From the NCBI GenBank assembly GCA_025642075.2, contig JAODUO010000437.1, positions 222,001-286,000 on the forward strand: a stretch of 64,000 nucleotides of DNA, given 5' to 3'. Positions 52,260 through 64,000 of the stretch are shown here, piece by piece. The notes beneath the pieces were generated by a model. It ran no database searches. It had not been told where the DNA came from and worked only from the letters and a program-made list of their open reading frames with translations. A program made the translations under genes and the position numbers. Each line of letters opens with the position of its first letter. Position 1 is the first letter of the stretch. The DNA comes from Ridgeia piscesae (Eukaryota > Annelida > Polychaeta > Sabellida > Siboglinidae).

Positions 52260-54110
52260 GTATACAAGCGTATACGCGTGTTATTTTCTTACGTCAATTT
52301 TGTTTAAATATATTAACACTACTAATTATAATTTTACTTATACAATGGATAGGTCTCTTGTTCAACTGCAGTACCCAATAATCCAATAATAACAGTGTAC
52401 ATAATATATAATACACATCTCACTTCTGCAATATCGGATGGTTGTTAGTTAATTTCACGAGGTCTCCTGACTCGATATTAATAAAGCCAACACTTACATA
52501 TGACCACTTGTCAAATTATGATCAGTACGATCTCTAAGTATACTGCACTTGAGTGCTCCATTGACAGTTTGAATGTAATCGCACCTGAAATTGCCAATAA
52601 TGACATTTGATCGCCTGACAGTCAGTAATGTCCAGCGACTATTACTGGCTCACAGTTCACTGTTTATGTAGTACGAAGTCCCATGAGCATGGACATTTAG
52701 TATAAGTGCTACCTCACAAGTGACCATTGTGGGGGCGTATTTTTCACAATTATGCGCGCCTGATATCAGAGCAGTTATAATTGATATCGTTAGAACCATA
52801 CATCTTAACAATTGTATTCAATGCTGCATTACATACAATGTAATATCCGGATCCAGTGGATCTAGGGACATGTTCCCTTCCATATATTTATAATGAATGT
52901 ACCCCCGTTTTGACGAATCTTGGGAGGGTGTGCAATAACATATACATGTAGGCTGTAGTCTGTACGTCGCCATTAAAAGTGTCAACAGGCTCCCACGACT
53001 CTTCCCGTGACGCAATACTACAGCTGAAGATTAGGCTCAGCCATCGCATTAGTAATTTAATTCCGGGCCAGTGGACGTCTTCTTGGTGAATCCCAATGTG
53101 GGTTTTGACGGGCTCCAAATCCAATTACAGGGTTTGGGGCCTTCCATATATATTATATTCCCTGTACCCGCCCCCTGAAATTGTTGTTGCCTATCTATGG
53201 TTTCTCCTTGATGTTTTACAAGTTATTAACCCACTGTAAATTATTTAGATAACAGACCGAATGATAAAAACACCAAACGTCAATTATATTCCCCCCGATA
53301 AATTTACAGCATTTATAACTTGATATATTGAGTTTTTTTCTGAATGTGCATAGTGTTAAACGATATGGTGGAAAACATTGTAAAAATAACGCTCGCAGTT
53401 TTTTCTACGTAAATTTATTTATTTATTTAATTATACATATATTTAAATTATATAAATTTATTTCTGCAGTTAATTTTGCAAGGGGAAGTGTACCTTTAAG
53501 CATTTTTTTTTTATAAAGGAAACATTTTCGATGTGATTTTTTATTTGATTTGTTAAATAGAGATATTAAACTGATAAAAATGACATTCAGAGTGTTTTGG
53601 TGAATGTTTTATTTATATGATAAAGTAGCGAAATTGTAAAAACAGCCGACATATAACAAATATTACAACCACATATAGACAATTGTATGACACAAGTAGG
53701 GCCTACCGGACTACACTGTCACCAAACCTACCTTAGATGCTGGCATTATGTAAACCTAGCTGTAGGCCCTATATATAGTCATGTACGTACATATAATTGC
53801 TACTAGAGTACTAGTCGTCTTCAATTGTTTTTTACGTCTCAAATGAGAATGACATACATTTAACGTGATCTCCGAGTCACAGCCCCAATGCTGAGAGCCA
53901 GATTTGTACACCAAATATTATATACCAAAGATATACAGGTAATGTCTCACGAACTAGCTGAGGCTGGAGCGCCAGACGGATTATATGCAAGTGATACACT
54001 ATTGCGCCCCTCCTATTCCATAATGGCGCTTCGATATAATCGCTTTTTGGAGAGAGCACACACTTAACAATAATCTTTTACACCTGTTTCGTTTTAAGAA
54101 ATGCGCTGAC
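52260..54110. other. Intergenic, nothing recognised
   Basis: AT-rich; short tracts of T and A. No conserved coding segment seen upstream of the MARK promoter. Confidence 0.4.
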
Positions 54111-54119
54111 CGAGCGATG

Positions 54120-54300
54120 ACTTCAATGAACAAGCGTGACCCAACCCTCCGACTCGCCGGCCGGCCGGCCTGCTCAATAATGACGTCATGCCCAAGTGAC
54201 AACCAATCAATAGGAAACCATTTGACAACCTGCGCGAAACAGGCTGCGCATTTGGCGTGGACCAAGGAGTCGGCCATTTTGTTGGGGAAATTTTTTTCCG
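54120..54300 (+). promoter_or_regulatory. Putative promoter of the MARK/PAR-1 gene
   Basis: A CpG-richer stretch 370-550 bp before the start codon. It contains a perfect CRE TGACGTCA (54181-54188), a CCAAT box (54203-54207), an E2F-like GCGCGAAA (about 54232-54239) and a YY1-like GGCCATTTTG (about 54272-54281), close together and in that order. There is no TATA box. This is typical of a CpG-type housekeeping promoter; transcription would start near or just after the YY1-like site. Confidence 0.55.
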
Positions 54301-54668
54301 GAGGCTATTTTTACTATGATCAGTTCTTTATATTAGTTTTGTTGGTCAACTGACCACCTGAAATGAAGAATTAAGTTGAATGTATTACATTCGACGACCA
54401 CGGCCTGGATATTTCCCTGGTTAACACGGCTGTAGCAGTGTGGAGGCCAATGATTTCGAAGGACAAGTCGCTGCGGGTGACACTGCGGCGGATTCACTGC
54501 GAAACCGTGGCTGTCTAGCAAGATCTCACCCTGGTTTGGTTGTTGTGAAAATCAAGGTCGACCAAATACCTTCCTCGTAACCAGTTCATGGATTGATTTA
54601 ATCGACGACCTTTGGTTTTTGATGTACGCTGCGGCAGATAGCTCGACGTTGTTCATTTAAAATTCAAG
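54301..54668 (+). other. 5' leader of the MARK/PAR-1 gene
   Basis: Between the promoter motifs and the ATG at 54669. Several upstream ATGs occur. There is no clear intron. Confidence 0.4.
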
Positions 54669-57600
54669 ATGTCTACCACCAGGACTCCGTTACACACCGT
54701 TCATGAATCGGTGACATCGGATCACCGACATCGCAGTAAGGTGAGTAGAAACGAAAAAAATGGACACAGAATTATCTGTATATTGTGTGACTATTGTTGT
54801 ATTTACGAACTGCCTGTAATTTTTTGCGTTCCTTTGACTTGCAGGCCACGGACGACAATGCCAACCCACGACTGATTTCCTCAAGAAGTCGCGGGTCAGA
54901 AGAGCCCCACATAGGCAAATACCGTCTGATCAAAACAATTGGCAAGGGCAACTTTGCTAAAGTAAAGCTTGCAAAACATGTGCCAACAGCGAGAGAGGTT
55001 AGTATACATTTTGTTGGTAAAACTTAACATTGCCTACACTGAACTGTGAATTACGCCCAGTAGCTGTGACTGTGCTACATTACTAACAAACAGTAATATT
55101 CAACTATGCCATGCAAAACAAACCTACATGAATGTTTGAAAGACGACTTAATATAGTGTTAAGAAAGATGGTTTCTTTTGATTTATTGTGTATAGACTGT
55201 ATCAGTTTGTTCACTTGTGTACTGATTTCGGTTTACCAAAAATGCATGAACAATTAAACCACACCCACTTTCCAATGTCGTTTCAGAAGTGATCAGATAA
55301 ATGGGCAAAATGTGCATATTAAGTAGTATCTCTAAATGCATTCTCATTAATTTGTCACCCCCCCCTCCACCCAGTTTTATATTTGACCTAAGCCAGAATT
55401 CAAAGATTACAGATACACTTCTACAATGAGAGTTGTGCTTGCGCTACACCATTTAAGCTTGTGACTATCATTCGAAAGTTGTTATTATAAGCAACATACA
55501 ACTTACTAATTAATATATGTTTTTTTTGTGTTTCCATCATAAATGGCTTGTGTAAAGATGATCGTTTTATTTGTTATATTGTGAGACATCAAGATATGCG
55601 TCTTTGTTCACCGTATAGGTTATACTATGTTGCATAGCCATTTACATACAAACTGCAATGGTATGAAAACTATTATTTACATTTGAAGGTGGAGTTTTAT
55701 CTTTAAATTATAAGATCTAAATCAGTAAAGATTTTGTTTAACATTTTACTGCGCAAACTGTCCAAAACTGCCCATCCCTTTCTATGCACATACCGTCCAA
55801 AACTGCTCAACCCCCGTCCAAAACCACATTTGTAGGCCTATCGTTTACTGACTCTTTTTTACATTAACCACCCAGGTCAAACTGCTGACTTTAAAACTAT
55901 GTAGGTTTTTTGCGAATTAAGTGGGTTTATTTGGAAGGATGTTGAAGTGCATTTGTCTAGTTGACCTTTGGCATTGCGCAGCATTTGGTGGATTTTACTG
56001 AGATCATTTCGAGTTGGATATCAATGTCTGCAATGTGAATTGACTGTGCGAGTTTTCGTTTTTGATATACGAAGAAGATGACCCGTTGGTGGCATCTACA
56101 TTTCGCTGATACACAGCCATCTTGTTGATTGGATCACCATCCGTACTTCGTTTGGTTTATTTTTTATGGTATTTTATTAGTATGATCACATTGCTTCTGG
56201 TATGGGAGCATCTGCTTGTGATAGGAGTGTGCTATCTTTCGATATCAGATGTTGATTTTACATAGTAAAAGAACATTCAATTCGGCAATATGATTAGTAA
56301 AAGGTAGCCATTTTGTAAGCTATACCATGATTTTTGTCTTCACTCGTGTTGGCGTTGTTTACAAAAGGAATTATAATTTTATAACTAACCATTAAAATTG
56401 GATAAATGTTTTACTAGGATAAAACTAACATACATGGCTACATGAGTTTCACAGGATCACTTTGGTGTGTTCTGGGATTATTTTTATATAGCATGATTAA
56501 GTTGCTTATTTATTTTGTCATCATAATTGTTGAAGTTTGCTTCAAGATCTGAAACGTAATTGATTGCAACATAGACATTTTAATAACACATTTAATTCAC
56601 ACAATCATTCTATGTACAGTGAAATTAATTTCATATATTTTTATGCATCGATTGTCGAGTTATGCAAATTTTAATGCAAGCAACATGCAATGTAATTCAC
56701 AGCTGGCTGCCATCTGAAAATTGTCTGCCCACATCAGAGTGTAAAATAAGAAGGTTGTCTACCCAGTAAAGAGTTAAAAATCAGTTTAATCAACATTAGT
56801 AAAAGTGTTTAAGTTATATCTTGAATAATAAATGAAATTATTATTAATAAACAAGATGTAACATGTAACAAGATTTTTTAAACAATCAAAATAAAAAGTT
56901 CTAATAAGAAGCATAATGAAATGGTCCTGGCGAAAACAAATATGGTGATTAGCTTACAATAAAATGATAAAACATCAAGGGATTTTTTCTCTATAGTACG
57001 CAAGAATCTTATATGTACAACATATTCACAGCAGACTAGATTATAATGATGTAACTGGACTGAACTCTGCACGCAGACTCACTGTCTGCATTTCCTTGGA
57101 TACTAGCAGCCTTACTGGCACAATTCAATAAACGCACAGTAAATACACTGGCAGTGTGTTCACCAATCTGCCTTTCATCATGCCCCTTATGTAAACCCAA
57201 GTGATTTGGTGCAGAATTGGGTCTTAACCTTTACATTTCTGACATGCGAGTGAGGAGTACATCTCTGATTGATCACCTGCTGCAGGGAAAAGGATTCTTC
57301 CACTACCTCGTCATCACTTCTCTGTTGTCATCTGTGACATTATTTCTTCTTACTTGTATACATAATAGACAATTTAGTATCAAGCCTTTGAGGCGGTGAT
57401 GGATGCTGACCTGCATTGGTTACACAGCGCAGTTCTAAATAAACAGTAATTTTCTGGTATGTTAGCTGAAAACTGCACTAAACTAATGTTTAGACGTGTG
57501 AAAGATTAGATTATTTCTTATACATCAATTCACATTTGGATTTATATTAAGTGATTCCAACTAACTTTTTATTTCACCAACATAGGTTGATTTCCACATT

Positions 57601-60600
57601 TAAAAAGTTTATTTTGCATTACACCCACTCTAACCCTAGAAATTATACAATTGCTATTCTGATTCCACTAAATATAACATTATCACTATGATTTATAAGA
57701 TACATACTATACACGATTACAAATTTCTTTTTAAGCATCGCAACCTCATTTTGCCAAAACCAAACTGAAATACCCAGGCAGTAAACAATAATACTGGACA
57801 TGTAATTAATAGTTCCACAGTATTGTACCTACGTATATTGGTATTTTGGCATGTGTAATGATTAATTGGAAGTTACAGCTTACATGGGAGTTACTGTGGT
57901 ACTAGCGATTTCATGGTTTTTCTGTTTGTATAAACTTTTTATTTATTTAGATGCATTTGTTATTCAAAAGTCTGCCACTTACATTAATCATCAATTATAC
58001 AACTTTCGCATTGACCTGTTCTGGATTTGGAGTAATGTAATAATTTAAATTTCAACTTGATTATACTGTTTCAGAAAACATTTATAAAATAACGTTGATA
58101 ATGAACTACTTTACATTTTTTATATCAGAAAACATAGACAAAGATGTCCCAAATAGTTAAACAGACTGTTTATATATTTAGTGTTACATAATCTTGTTTG
58201 GGTTGATTGCATGACTAATTTAATTAGCATCTGTATGTCCTGTGCTTTATCACACTACTATCATATTATAAATCACATTTATGCTTGTGTTGTCTTGTTG
58301 TAAGGAGAAAGCCATATAGTTTTGACACGGCTGCTTCTGATAGCTTTGTTCATTAGTCATAAAGGATTAATTATCCATGGCAAGATATCAAGTTGACATC
58401 AATATGCCATTGTATTGATTGTCTTTATCATTCCGTGGCTGGTATAATCACCAGTGACCTTCAAAAACATGACCAATCTAACCTGGCCAGCCATTGCTGG
58501 TAATACACAGTACATTTCATTAGTTAATTGATGTCAGTATTTGGGGGTTTTGTATAATTAAAATCGCTAAATTCTCAGAATTGTTCTGTCTCAGAATACA
58601 TCTATAATGTCAATGTAATATTGTACTTTATATTTTTATTTTCTCTCTTAATTTTTGTAGTACATTTAAAAAAGTTAAGTTCAGCTAGCTGATAACAGGA
58701 ATTTGATAGGCTGAATGACGAGAAATCCAGAGAAAACATTAACTATTTCATCTTCAGAGACAAACATTTCGCTAAACAAAGTTAACTGATTGTTTTTTAA
58801 TAAGCACATGGACTGTAGAAGTGATGATTAATTTTTAATCATGTTATTTGTGTATTTTGAAAAATAAAATAATATTAATGGCTACAATGACTTGAATGTC
58901 CCATAAATCAGTGTACCAGCGTTTAATCTAGGATCTTGGCCAAGTGGGCCAATGGCTCATTTACATTGTATAAAGGGGCCATTTTGGACAATATGGCACT
59001 GAAACTACAACGTTCAAATTATGGATCAGTTTAATTACAAGTACAGGTGTATTATTACTAGAGCTCTGTTAGTTTATTTAATGATGAAGCCCGCATGCGA
59101 TATGAACTAAGTTTGTATTAATTACCTAATTTAATTACCTTAGAATGTGGTAATGCTATGCTTAGAATTCAACCCATTGTAAAAAAAAATCCCTGGTGGC
59201 ATCGATTTTGTGCAACATTTGCAGTGAATTTCAACACATTTTTTAATTGTTTGACCAGAAATCACAAGTATCCAAGTATCTTCTCTAGTGCAGGGTTTTG
59301 ATTTGCTGCAACCAATGTTGGCGAAAGGCATACTGTCGCTGATGCAACATTTCCTGTACCAATGTTTGCAAAATACCTAGCCACGTTTTGCCATCTAGTC
59401 TGGCGTGCATGTCCCACTTTAGGCACCCTGTTTGGTCAGCACTAGCAGACAACAGACAATTTTGGCCCAACATATCCTGACGGAATAATTAAAGTTGAAT
59501 AATTATTACTGGTCTTCTTATTCCAAAGTTTTTGTTTGAAGAATAATGCTGCAGGTCACATTTCTTAATAATAAAAAATCTGTGCGCGCTGAGTGCTATA
59601 ATTACGCACCCAAAGAGCACATTCAAGCAATTTGGATGGGACAATGTAACAAAAATCGCGCCTGTGGTGCAGGGTACGGCCTGGATTGAAACCCTGGTGT
59701 ATATTGTAAGTGTTCAATATATCTGTGAAAGTCAGTGACTGGATTATCATTCATATTTCTACCAATCTCCACTATAAAACACTATTGAGCAAAAAACTAT
59801 TATTAAGACTGCTTATCTAGCATTTAGACAAGTTCAGTTCAGAAAGTCTTCACGCAAGAAATTGGATTACAGTAAACCAGAGAACACCAGCGTGATGTAC
59901 GAGTGTACAAGTTAATTATTATGTTTGGTTTCCCATTGCTGTCATCACTCAGAGGTGCTGAATGAATGTAGTGTGCGGGCTTATGAGAAAAGATATTGTA
60001 TTCCACTCTTGAAACTGATTCTTCTTTTGTGCGTTGCATGTTGAGGATAGGTGCAACATTATAGTTGACACGCACTTCTTTCATGTATTTCCATCACTTC
60101 AGTATGCTGCTAGTAAGCGTGTGCTGATATCCGGATTTATTGCACACAAGGCCGTGTAATTCATCACACTCGCACTTAAATGCATCCAGACTATGGCGCC
60201 TGTGATCCTCCTATGAATGACTGAAACATCGGCGTACTGATTTATTTAACCATGCACTGACCAGCCATAAAGGTTGATTTTATTAACAATTACAGCCTAG
60301 TTGATCCTCTAGTGTAGTTGATTTGAAACACGCATTGCTAGTAATTAATGCTCTTATGCCATGACTGGTATGCAATTAGTCGGAGGTGCTTTCTTTATAG
60401 AGCTGTTTGTTGTTGGATATTTGCAGGCAGTTTGCTGGTTGTTTACAGCTGCGTGCACAGCTGGTCAGACTGTTTGTTGTCATACGGTGTCGGTACAATA
60501 TCTTGAACTGGTTTACGATGGTGCTCTCTCACCTGGGCTTTGCTCACCATTCATTTCTAGGTTCAACTTTTTCCAATGTGTAGAAATGCTTATTGGGTAC

Positions 60601-61438
60601 ACATTGATTGTGTACTTTTTATAGTGTTGACTGTTAATATGGAGCGTAATACGATGGAGTTTAATTTTCTTTACCCCCAACAAATATGTCAATGCAAAAC
60701 CAACACATGGACTGGTGCATTCATTTCTAGGCAAGTATCCTGAAGCAGGGTTTGTGCAAGAAAAATGTTTTGCCAGTCACACATGTTTTGGTAGACACAT
60801 GGATGTCAACTGTTAAGCCAATTTACAAATGTAAATGTGTCTGTTGACCTGTAATGGACTACTAAGTTACTAACACACATGTAACACCATTTACACTCAC
60901 TTTTATGGCAAAACTGATAATATCTATGGTTTGGGAAGACTGCTCCATTTATTACCCGTCCACAACAGATTTTACCGTCCAAATGACGGGTGGACGGGTC
61001 TCTGCATAAAGCTATGAGCTGAAGGCGTAGTTTAGAATTAGAATATTTACAACAATTATTGCTAACTGTTTATGTGGATCCGCTGGGCCAGAACAAGTTT
61101 TTACATTCCTGGAACAACACAATGACCATCTGATGTCTGGGATAATATTCAATCACACAAGTAATCTTAAAAACACAAATAGTGATGTGTATATCATCAC
61201 AATTGACATTGAATTCAGACCAAATTCTTAAGAATTTATAATATAATGCTAATTATAATCGCAGAATAAATTTACTGTAGTACAACAAACATTAGACAAC
61301 TATAGAAAATAGAAAAATTATTTCAGATAAGTTGAGAAATTATAACAAATGTTTGAAAACTTAAAGATGATTTGTTTTCTTCAGGTGGCTATCAAGATCA
61401 TTGACAAGACACAACTGAATCCGTCAAGCCTGCAAAAG
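54669..61438 (+). CDS. MARK (PAR-1): MARK/PAR-1 Ser/Thr kinase, first three coding exons (3' part outside window)
   Basis: Exons 54669-54740, 54845-54997 and 61385-61438, all phase 0, encode residues 1-93. The start [11 protein letters not shown] resembles vertebrate MARK N-termini, and [20 protein letters not shown] enters the kinase domain. The glycine loop is GKGNFAKV (57-64) and the ATP-binding lysine is in VAIK (K79). Exon 3 corresponds to the 18-residue exon VA[VI][10 protein letters not shown]...LQK of vertebrate MARKs. MARK kinases phosphorylate microtubule-associated proteins and set cell polarity. The rest of the kinase, UBA and KA1 domains would lie to the right. The ATG has A at -3. 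Which vertebrate paralogue is closest cannot be told from this part. Confidence 0.93.
54998..60775. other. MARK intron 2, main part
   Basis: A 6.4-kb intron. I see no tandem array, LINE or exon in this part. Short open frames here, including a minus-strand one at 59285-59473 with a weak WD-like look, have no convincing match. Confidence 0.45.
60776..61018 (+). repeat. Dispersed repeat family A, copy 3
   Basis: Matches 10010-10250 through ACACATGTTTTGGTAGACAC, the ACCATTTACACTCACTTT block, CGTCCAAATGACGGGTGGAC and a final GTCTCTGCATAAAGCTATG. It differs by a short extra segment in the middle. It is in the same orientation as the other copies and lies in MARK intron 2. Confidence 0.75.
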
Positions 61439-64000
61439 GTAAGCCATTCTACATTGACATACTACTACTGGAAAGGCTGTTTTGTAGGCTGGGTTCAATT
61501 CCATTCCATCAATTCCAATTACTGCTCCAATTCATTGCAATTCATTTTATTAATTCAAATTATTTCAATAATTTTTTTTTCACTGATTAGTTGCTGGGTA
61601 ATAATTGACCAGCAGCGTTATTGTCCAACTTTTCTTGGTCCCTAAACACCATTGCCTGTGCAGGATTACCCCCAACTGTCAATTGAATTGAACAATTCCA
61701 ATTCTTTTTGAATTGACCCCGGTACTGTTTGTAGCTCATATCAGTATCTTTGGGGTGCATGCATCTCGGACAGAATCTTGTAATCCATATCATAATCTCA
61801 GAAATGGCATTCAGGCTTCTGGCATGTTTCTACATGCCGTGGATTTGGCCTAGTTTATTCAGTGATACATTGTCTGGCATGGTTTGTATGCTTATCTCTT
61901 TGTTATATAAATCACAAGTGCCTCGGTTTGTATGGAAGACTACATGTTTACTTGCCAAGCATCGGAGCATTCCATTTCCGTGGCTTAGCCATGATGACAT
62001 TTCAGTGAAAGAACCCATGTTAGTATCCCACTCGAAGGAAGCATTTCGGCGTTGTTCCCATGTGTTTGGGCTGGACAGGTTAGGAATTGAACTGTAAGGT
62101 GCCCAATCCATTCCTCCTGGTTCTCTTGTACAGGGTTGTGAAGTTCAGAATCATGGGCAGTTGGTCACTGGACATATGCTCACGGCTGAATTAAAGAGGC
62201 TGGCAGTTGCTTCTCCTTATGGAAATTTGAATTTCATTTCAGTATTCGCCTTTGTGGTACTAAAACTCAGCATGAAGTGTAAACGTAACGTTTATGTCTA
62301 CAAAAGTGCTGTCTAGGTGTAATGGTCTGAATGTATATTACTCCAATACCACAAAAACGCTGATTCTCCAAGTGACCAGATGGCGAACTATGAAAATGAG
62401 CACTGAATGAATGAATACAAAATTAATAAAAATATTACATGTAAGCTAATGTGCAACAACATCTGTATACATATTATGACATAGTGACACCTTGACACAC
62501 AAATTAAAAACAAATATGATTGCCTCTAAACGATGAGCATTTGTCCATTTGTTACACAGGTCTTACTGTTACATCCTGTCAGCACCTCCCTTTCTCGGCA
62601 TATACTGTATATCTTTGTCCATTTGTCTAAAATCCCTTGTTAAACATTTGTCTCGTCTTAGTTGTTATCTTATTTGGACAGTTTCCTGCTTTCTTGTTGT
62701 TTCCCTCATTCACTACGTCTTCCGCAGTCTGCCTACACCCATTGATTCCTTTCTTATCCAGCGGCCTGTCCTTATCCAGCTTGCCCATACACCCAGTAAT
62801 GTATTGAACTGACTGAGTAGGTGTTTAGCACAGTAAACTTGTAAAACAACAACATTATTTTATCCTTGGCAGATATGTGGAGTTGAACTTTTGACCATTT
62901 GCAACATCAAGCAATGACAGACTGTTGAGATTTGTTTTTGTTGGTTAGTAAATATAGTCAGGGTATGTGTAATCACGTATTACAGGTTTACTATTAAAAC
63001 AATAACTTTATCCGTGATGCTCAAACTGTTTATATCATTAAAAATAGTTTATTTGTTTAAAGAAATTGCTCCTAGCAATATGGATACCCTGGCTAGCATA
63101 GTGGTGCAGTTGCTACAATTTCAGACTCTCTAAAAAGAGAATCAAGATCCTTTCCTGTTGTGTCTAATGTTGGGCAGGTTTGTCCACTCTACGTTGCTCC
63201 AGTTCACTCGGCTGGCTACGTACATATCTGCCAGAAAGTAAAGTGTAGCTTGTGTCAAGCATTTTGAGGAGTCCTGAGGACTGGATAATGTGTTCAGAAT
63301 TGACGTTTTTTACTACCTAGTACAAAATTATATGTGACAAGGTGAATGACCCGTGGTGGTCATTCACCTTGGCGAGAATGATCCGATTCCATCCAAAACC
63401 ACTGCTGTTAAAAAGAGCACCATTGTATTTGAGCTGGTGATATTTGAGCTGGTGATGCTGCTAGAGCAGATGTGTGTTATCTAATATGTGACTACCTGGC
63501 GAGATTGGAGATTAGGTAACATGTACCAGCATTTCCGGCATTTACCTGCCTAGCCAGTGCATTTCCATGTGTTATCTTGTCACTCTGCCTCACACCCCAA
63601 TGGCGATGTGATGATTTATGGAGCTAGTTAGTCCCACATTCTGGGTGCTAATCTGTTGACCTGGCCTATTTAACAGCTACTGTGGTTGATCAGGAGGCAC
63701 AAGGCTGGTAACTTGACCATTTTCACACTACTCCAATACTTGTCATGCCCAAACTACTATCCCTCAGGGTTCATATGGCATATGGAGACCCTTGAATAAC
63801 ATTCATTGAATTCCAAAGTAAAGAATCAATGCCATGAAGGATTTTTTCGAAATGGCCTGTGTTTTTAAGTAAAAATGTATTAATTTTGTCACCTATGGAA
63901 ACTGTGAGTGGCAAACCATTCACTCCAGAGGGAATACGTTTTAAAAGAATAATGTATGCTTTGTAACTGCTCTATCATTGGTTTTGGCTGTATCCTAACT
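61439..64000. other. MARK intron 3 (partial)
   Basis: Begins at the GTAAGC donor at 61439. The next MARK exon (normally beginning LFREVRIMK) was not found before the window end. Apart from a SINE-like piece at 63085-63290, nothing is recognised. Confidence 0.5.
63085..63290 (+). mobile_element. tRNA-derived SINE, copy 2
   Basis: A pol III A-box match TAGCATAGTGG (63094-63104) is followed by CAGACTCTCTAAAAAGAG and a degenerate B-box-like GAATCAAGATCC. The spacing and the CAGACTCTC piece are shared with the copy at 21265-21395; downstream, CTACGTTGCTCC and GTACATATCTGCC may be its body. Confidence 0.5.

Noticed and set aside
59285..59473. A minus-strand frame with a SASADQTG...KWD stretch suggesting a WD repeat
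   Set aside because: A single weak match with no neighbouring repeats or splice sites; most likely chance.
61750..62111. Open frames of 93 and 115 residues on opposite strands
   Set aside because: No recognisable motif, no splice context, and overlapping frames on both strands inside a MARK intron.
62130..62165. A segment with a KFRIMG-like translation as the next MARK exon
   Set aside because: It lacks the expected LFREVRIMK sequence and frame; resemblance is three or four residues only.

Overview
The window is nuclear DNA of a multicellular animal. Genes are split into short exons with GT-AG introns. Intergenic and intronic DNA is AT-rich and full of microsatellites, minisatellites and decayed non-LTR retrotransposons. 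No rRNA, tRNA gene, CRISPR array or bacterial operon was seen. The proteins are bilaterian-type (a FERM-PTP of the PTPN14/PTPN21 class, XRCC3, a MARK/PAR-1 kinase). The phylum cannot be fixed from sequence alone; a non-vertebrate bilaterian is the best guess.

Layout: (1) 1-5294, minus strand: the 5' part of a gene for an acidic, Thr/Ser-repeat, coiled-coil protein that runs off the left edge. (2) 9597-about 38720, plus strand: a complete PTPN14/PTPN21 (Drosophila Pez) orthologue with 19 coding exons that join in phase to 1112 residues. Its introns hold most of the repeats: a roughly 3.2 kb array of 32-bp units, a roughly 2.4 kb array of 40-bp units, a duplicated 12-bp array, a fold-back repeat, a CR1/L2-like LINE tail and several microsatellites. 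(3) 39936-46655, plus strand: a complete XRCC3 gene with 7 coding exons and 351 residues. Its first intron carries an antisense, frame-broken THAP zinc-finger exon and its second a small terminal-inverted-repeat element. (4) About 46.7-54.1 kb: intergenic, with fragments of an endonuclease/reverse transcriptase LINE on the minus strand and a 32-bp minisatellite. (5) 54669 to the right edge, plus strand: the first three coding exons of a MARK/PAR-1 kinase behind a CpG-containing promoter with CRE, CCAAT, E2F-like and YY1-like motifs.

The genes act in separate processes: Hippo/junction signalling (PTPN14/21 class), homologous recombination (XRCC3) and microtubule/polarity control (MARK). Their linkage matters, because human 14q31-q32 carries PTPN21, MARK3 and XRCC3, and human 1q41 carries PTPN14 and MARK1. 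The window therefore looks like a compact version of an ancestral linkage block. Most short open frames in the window are products of tandem repeats or antisense shadows of exons. No clearly new multi-gene system was found. The most unusual signals are complementary simple repeats around PTPN14/21 exon 6, a duplicated splice acceptor at exon 3, the intronic minisatellites, and a three-copy dispersed repeat.
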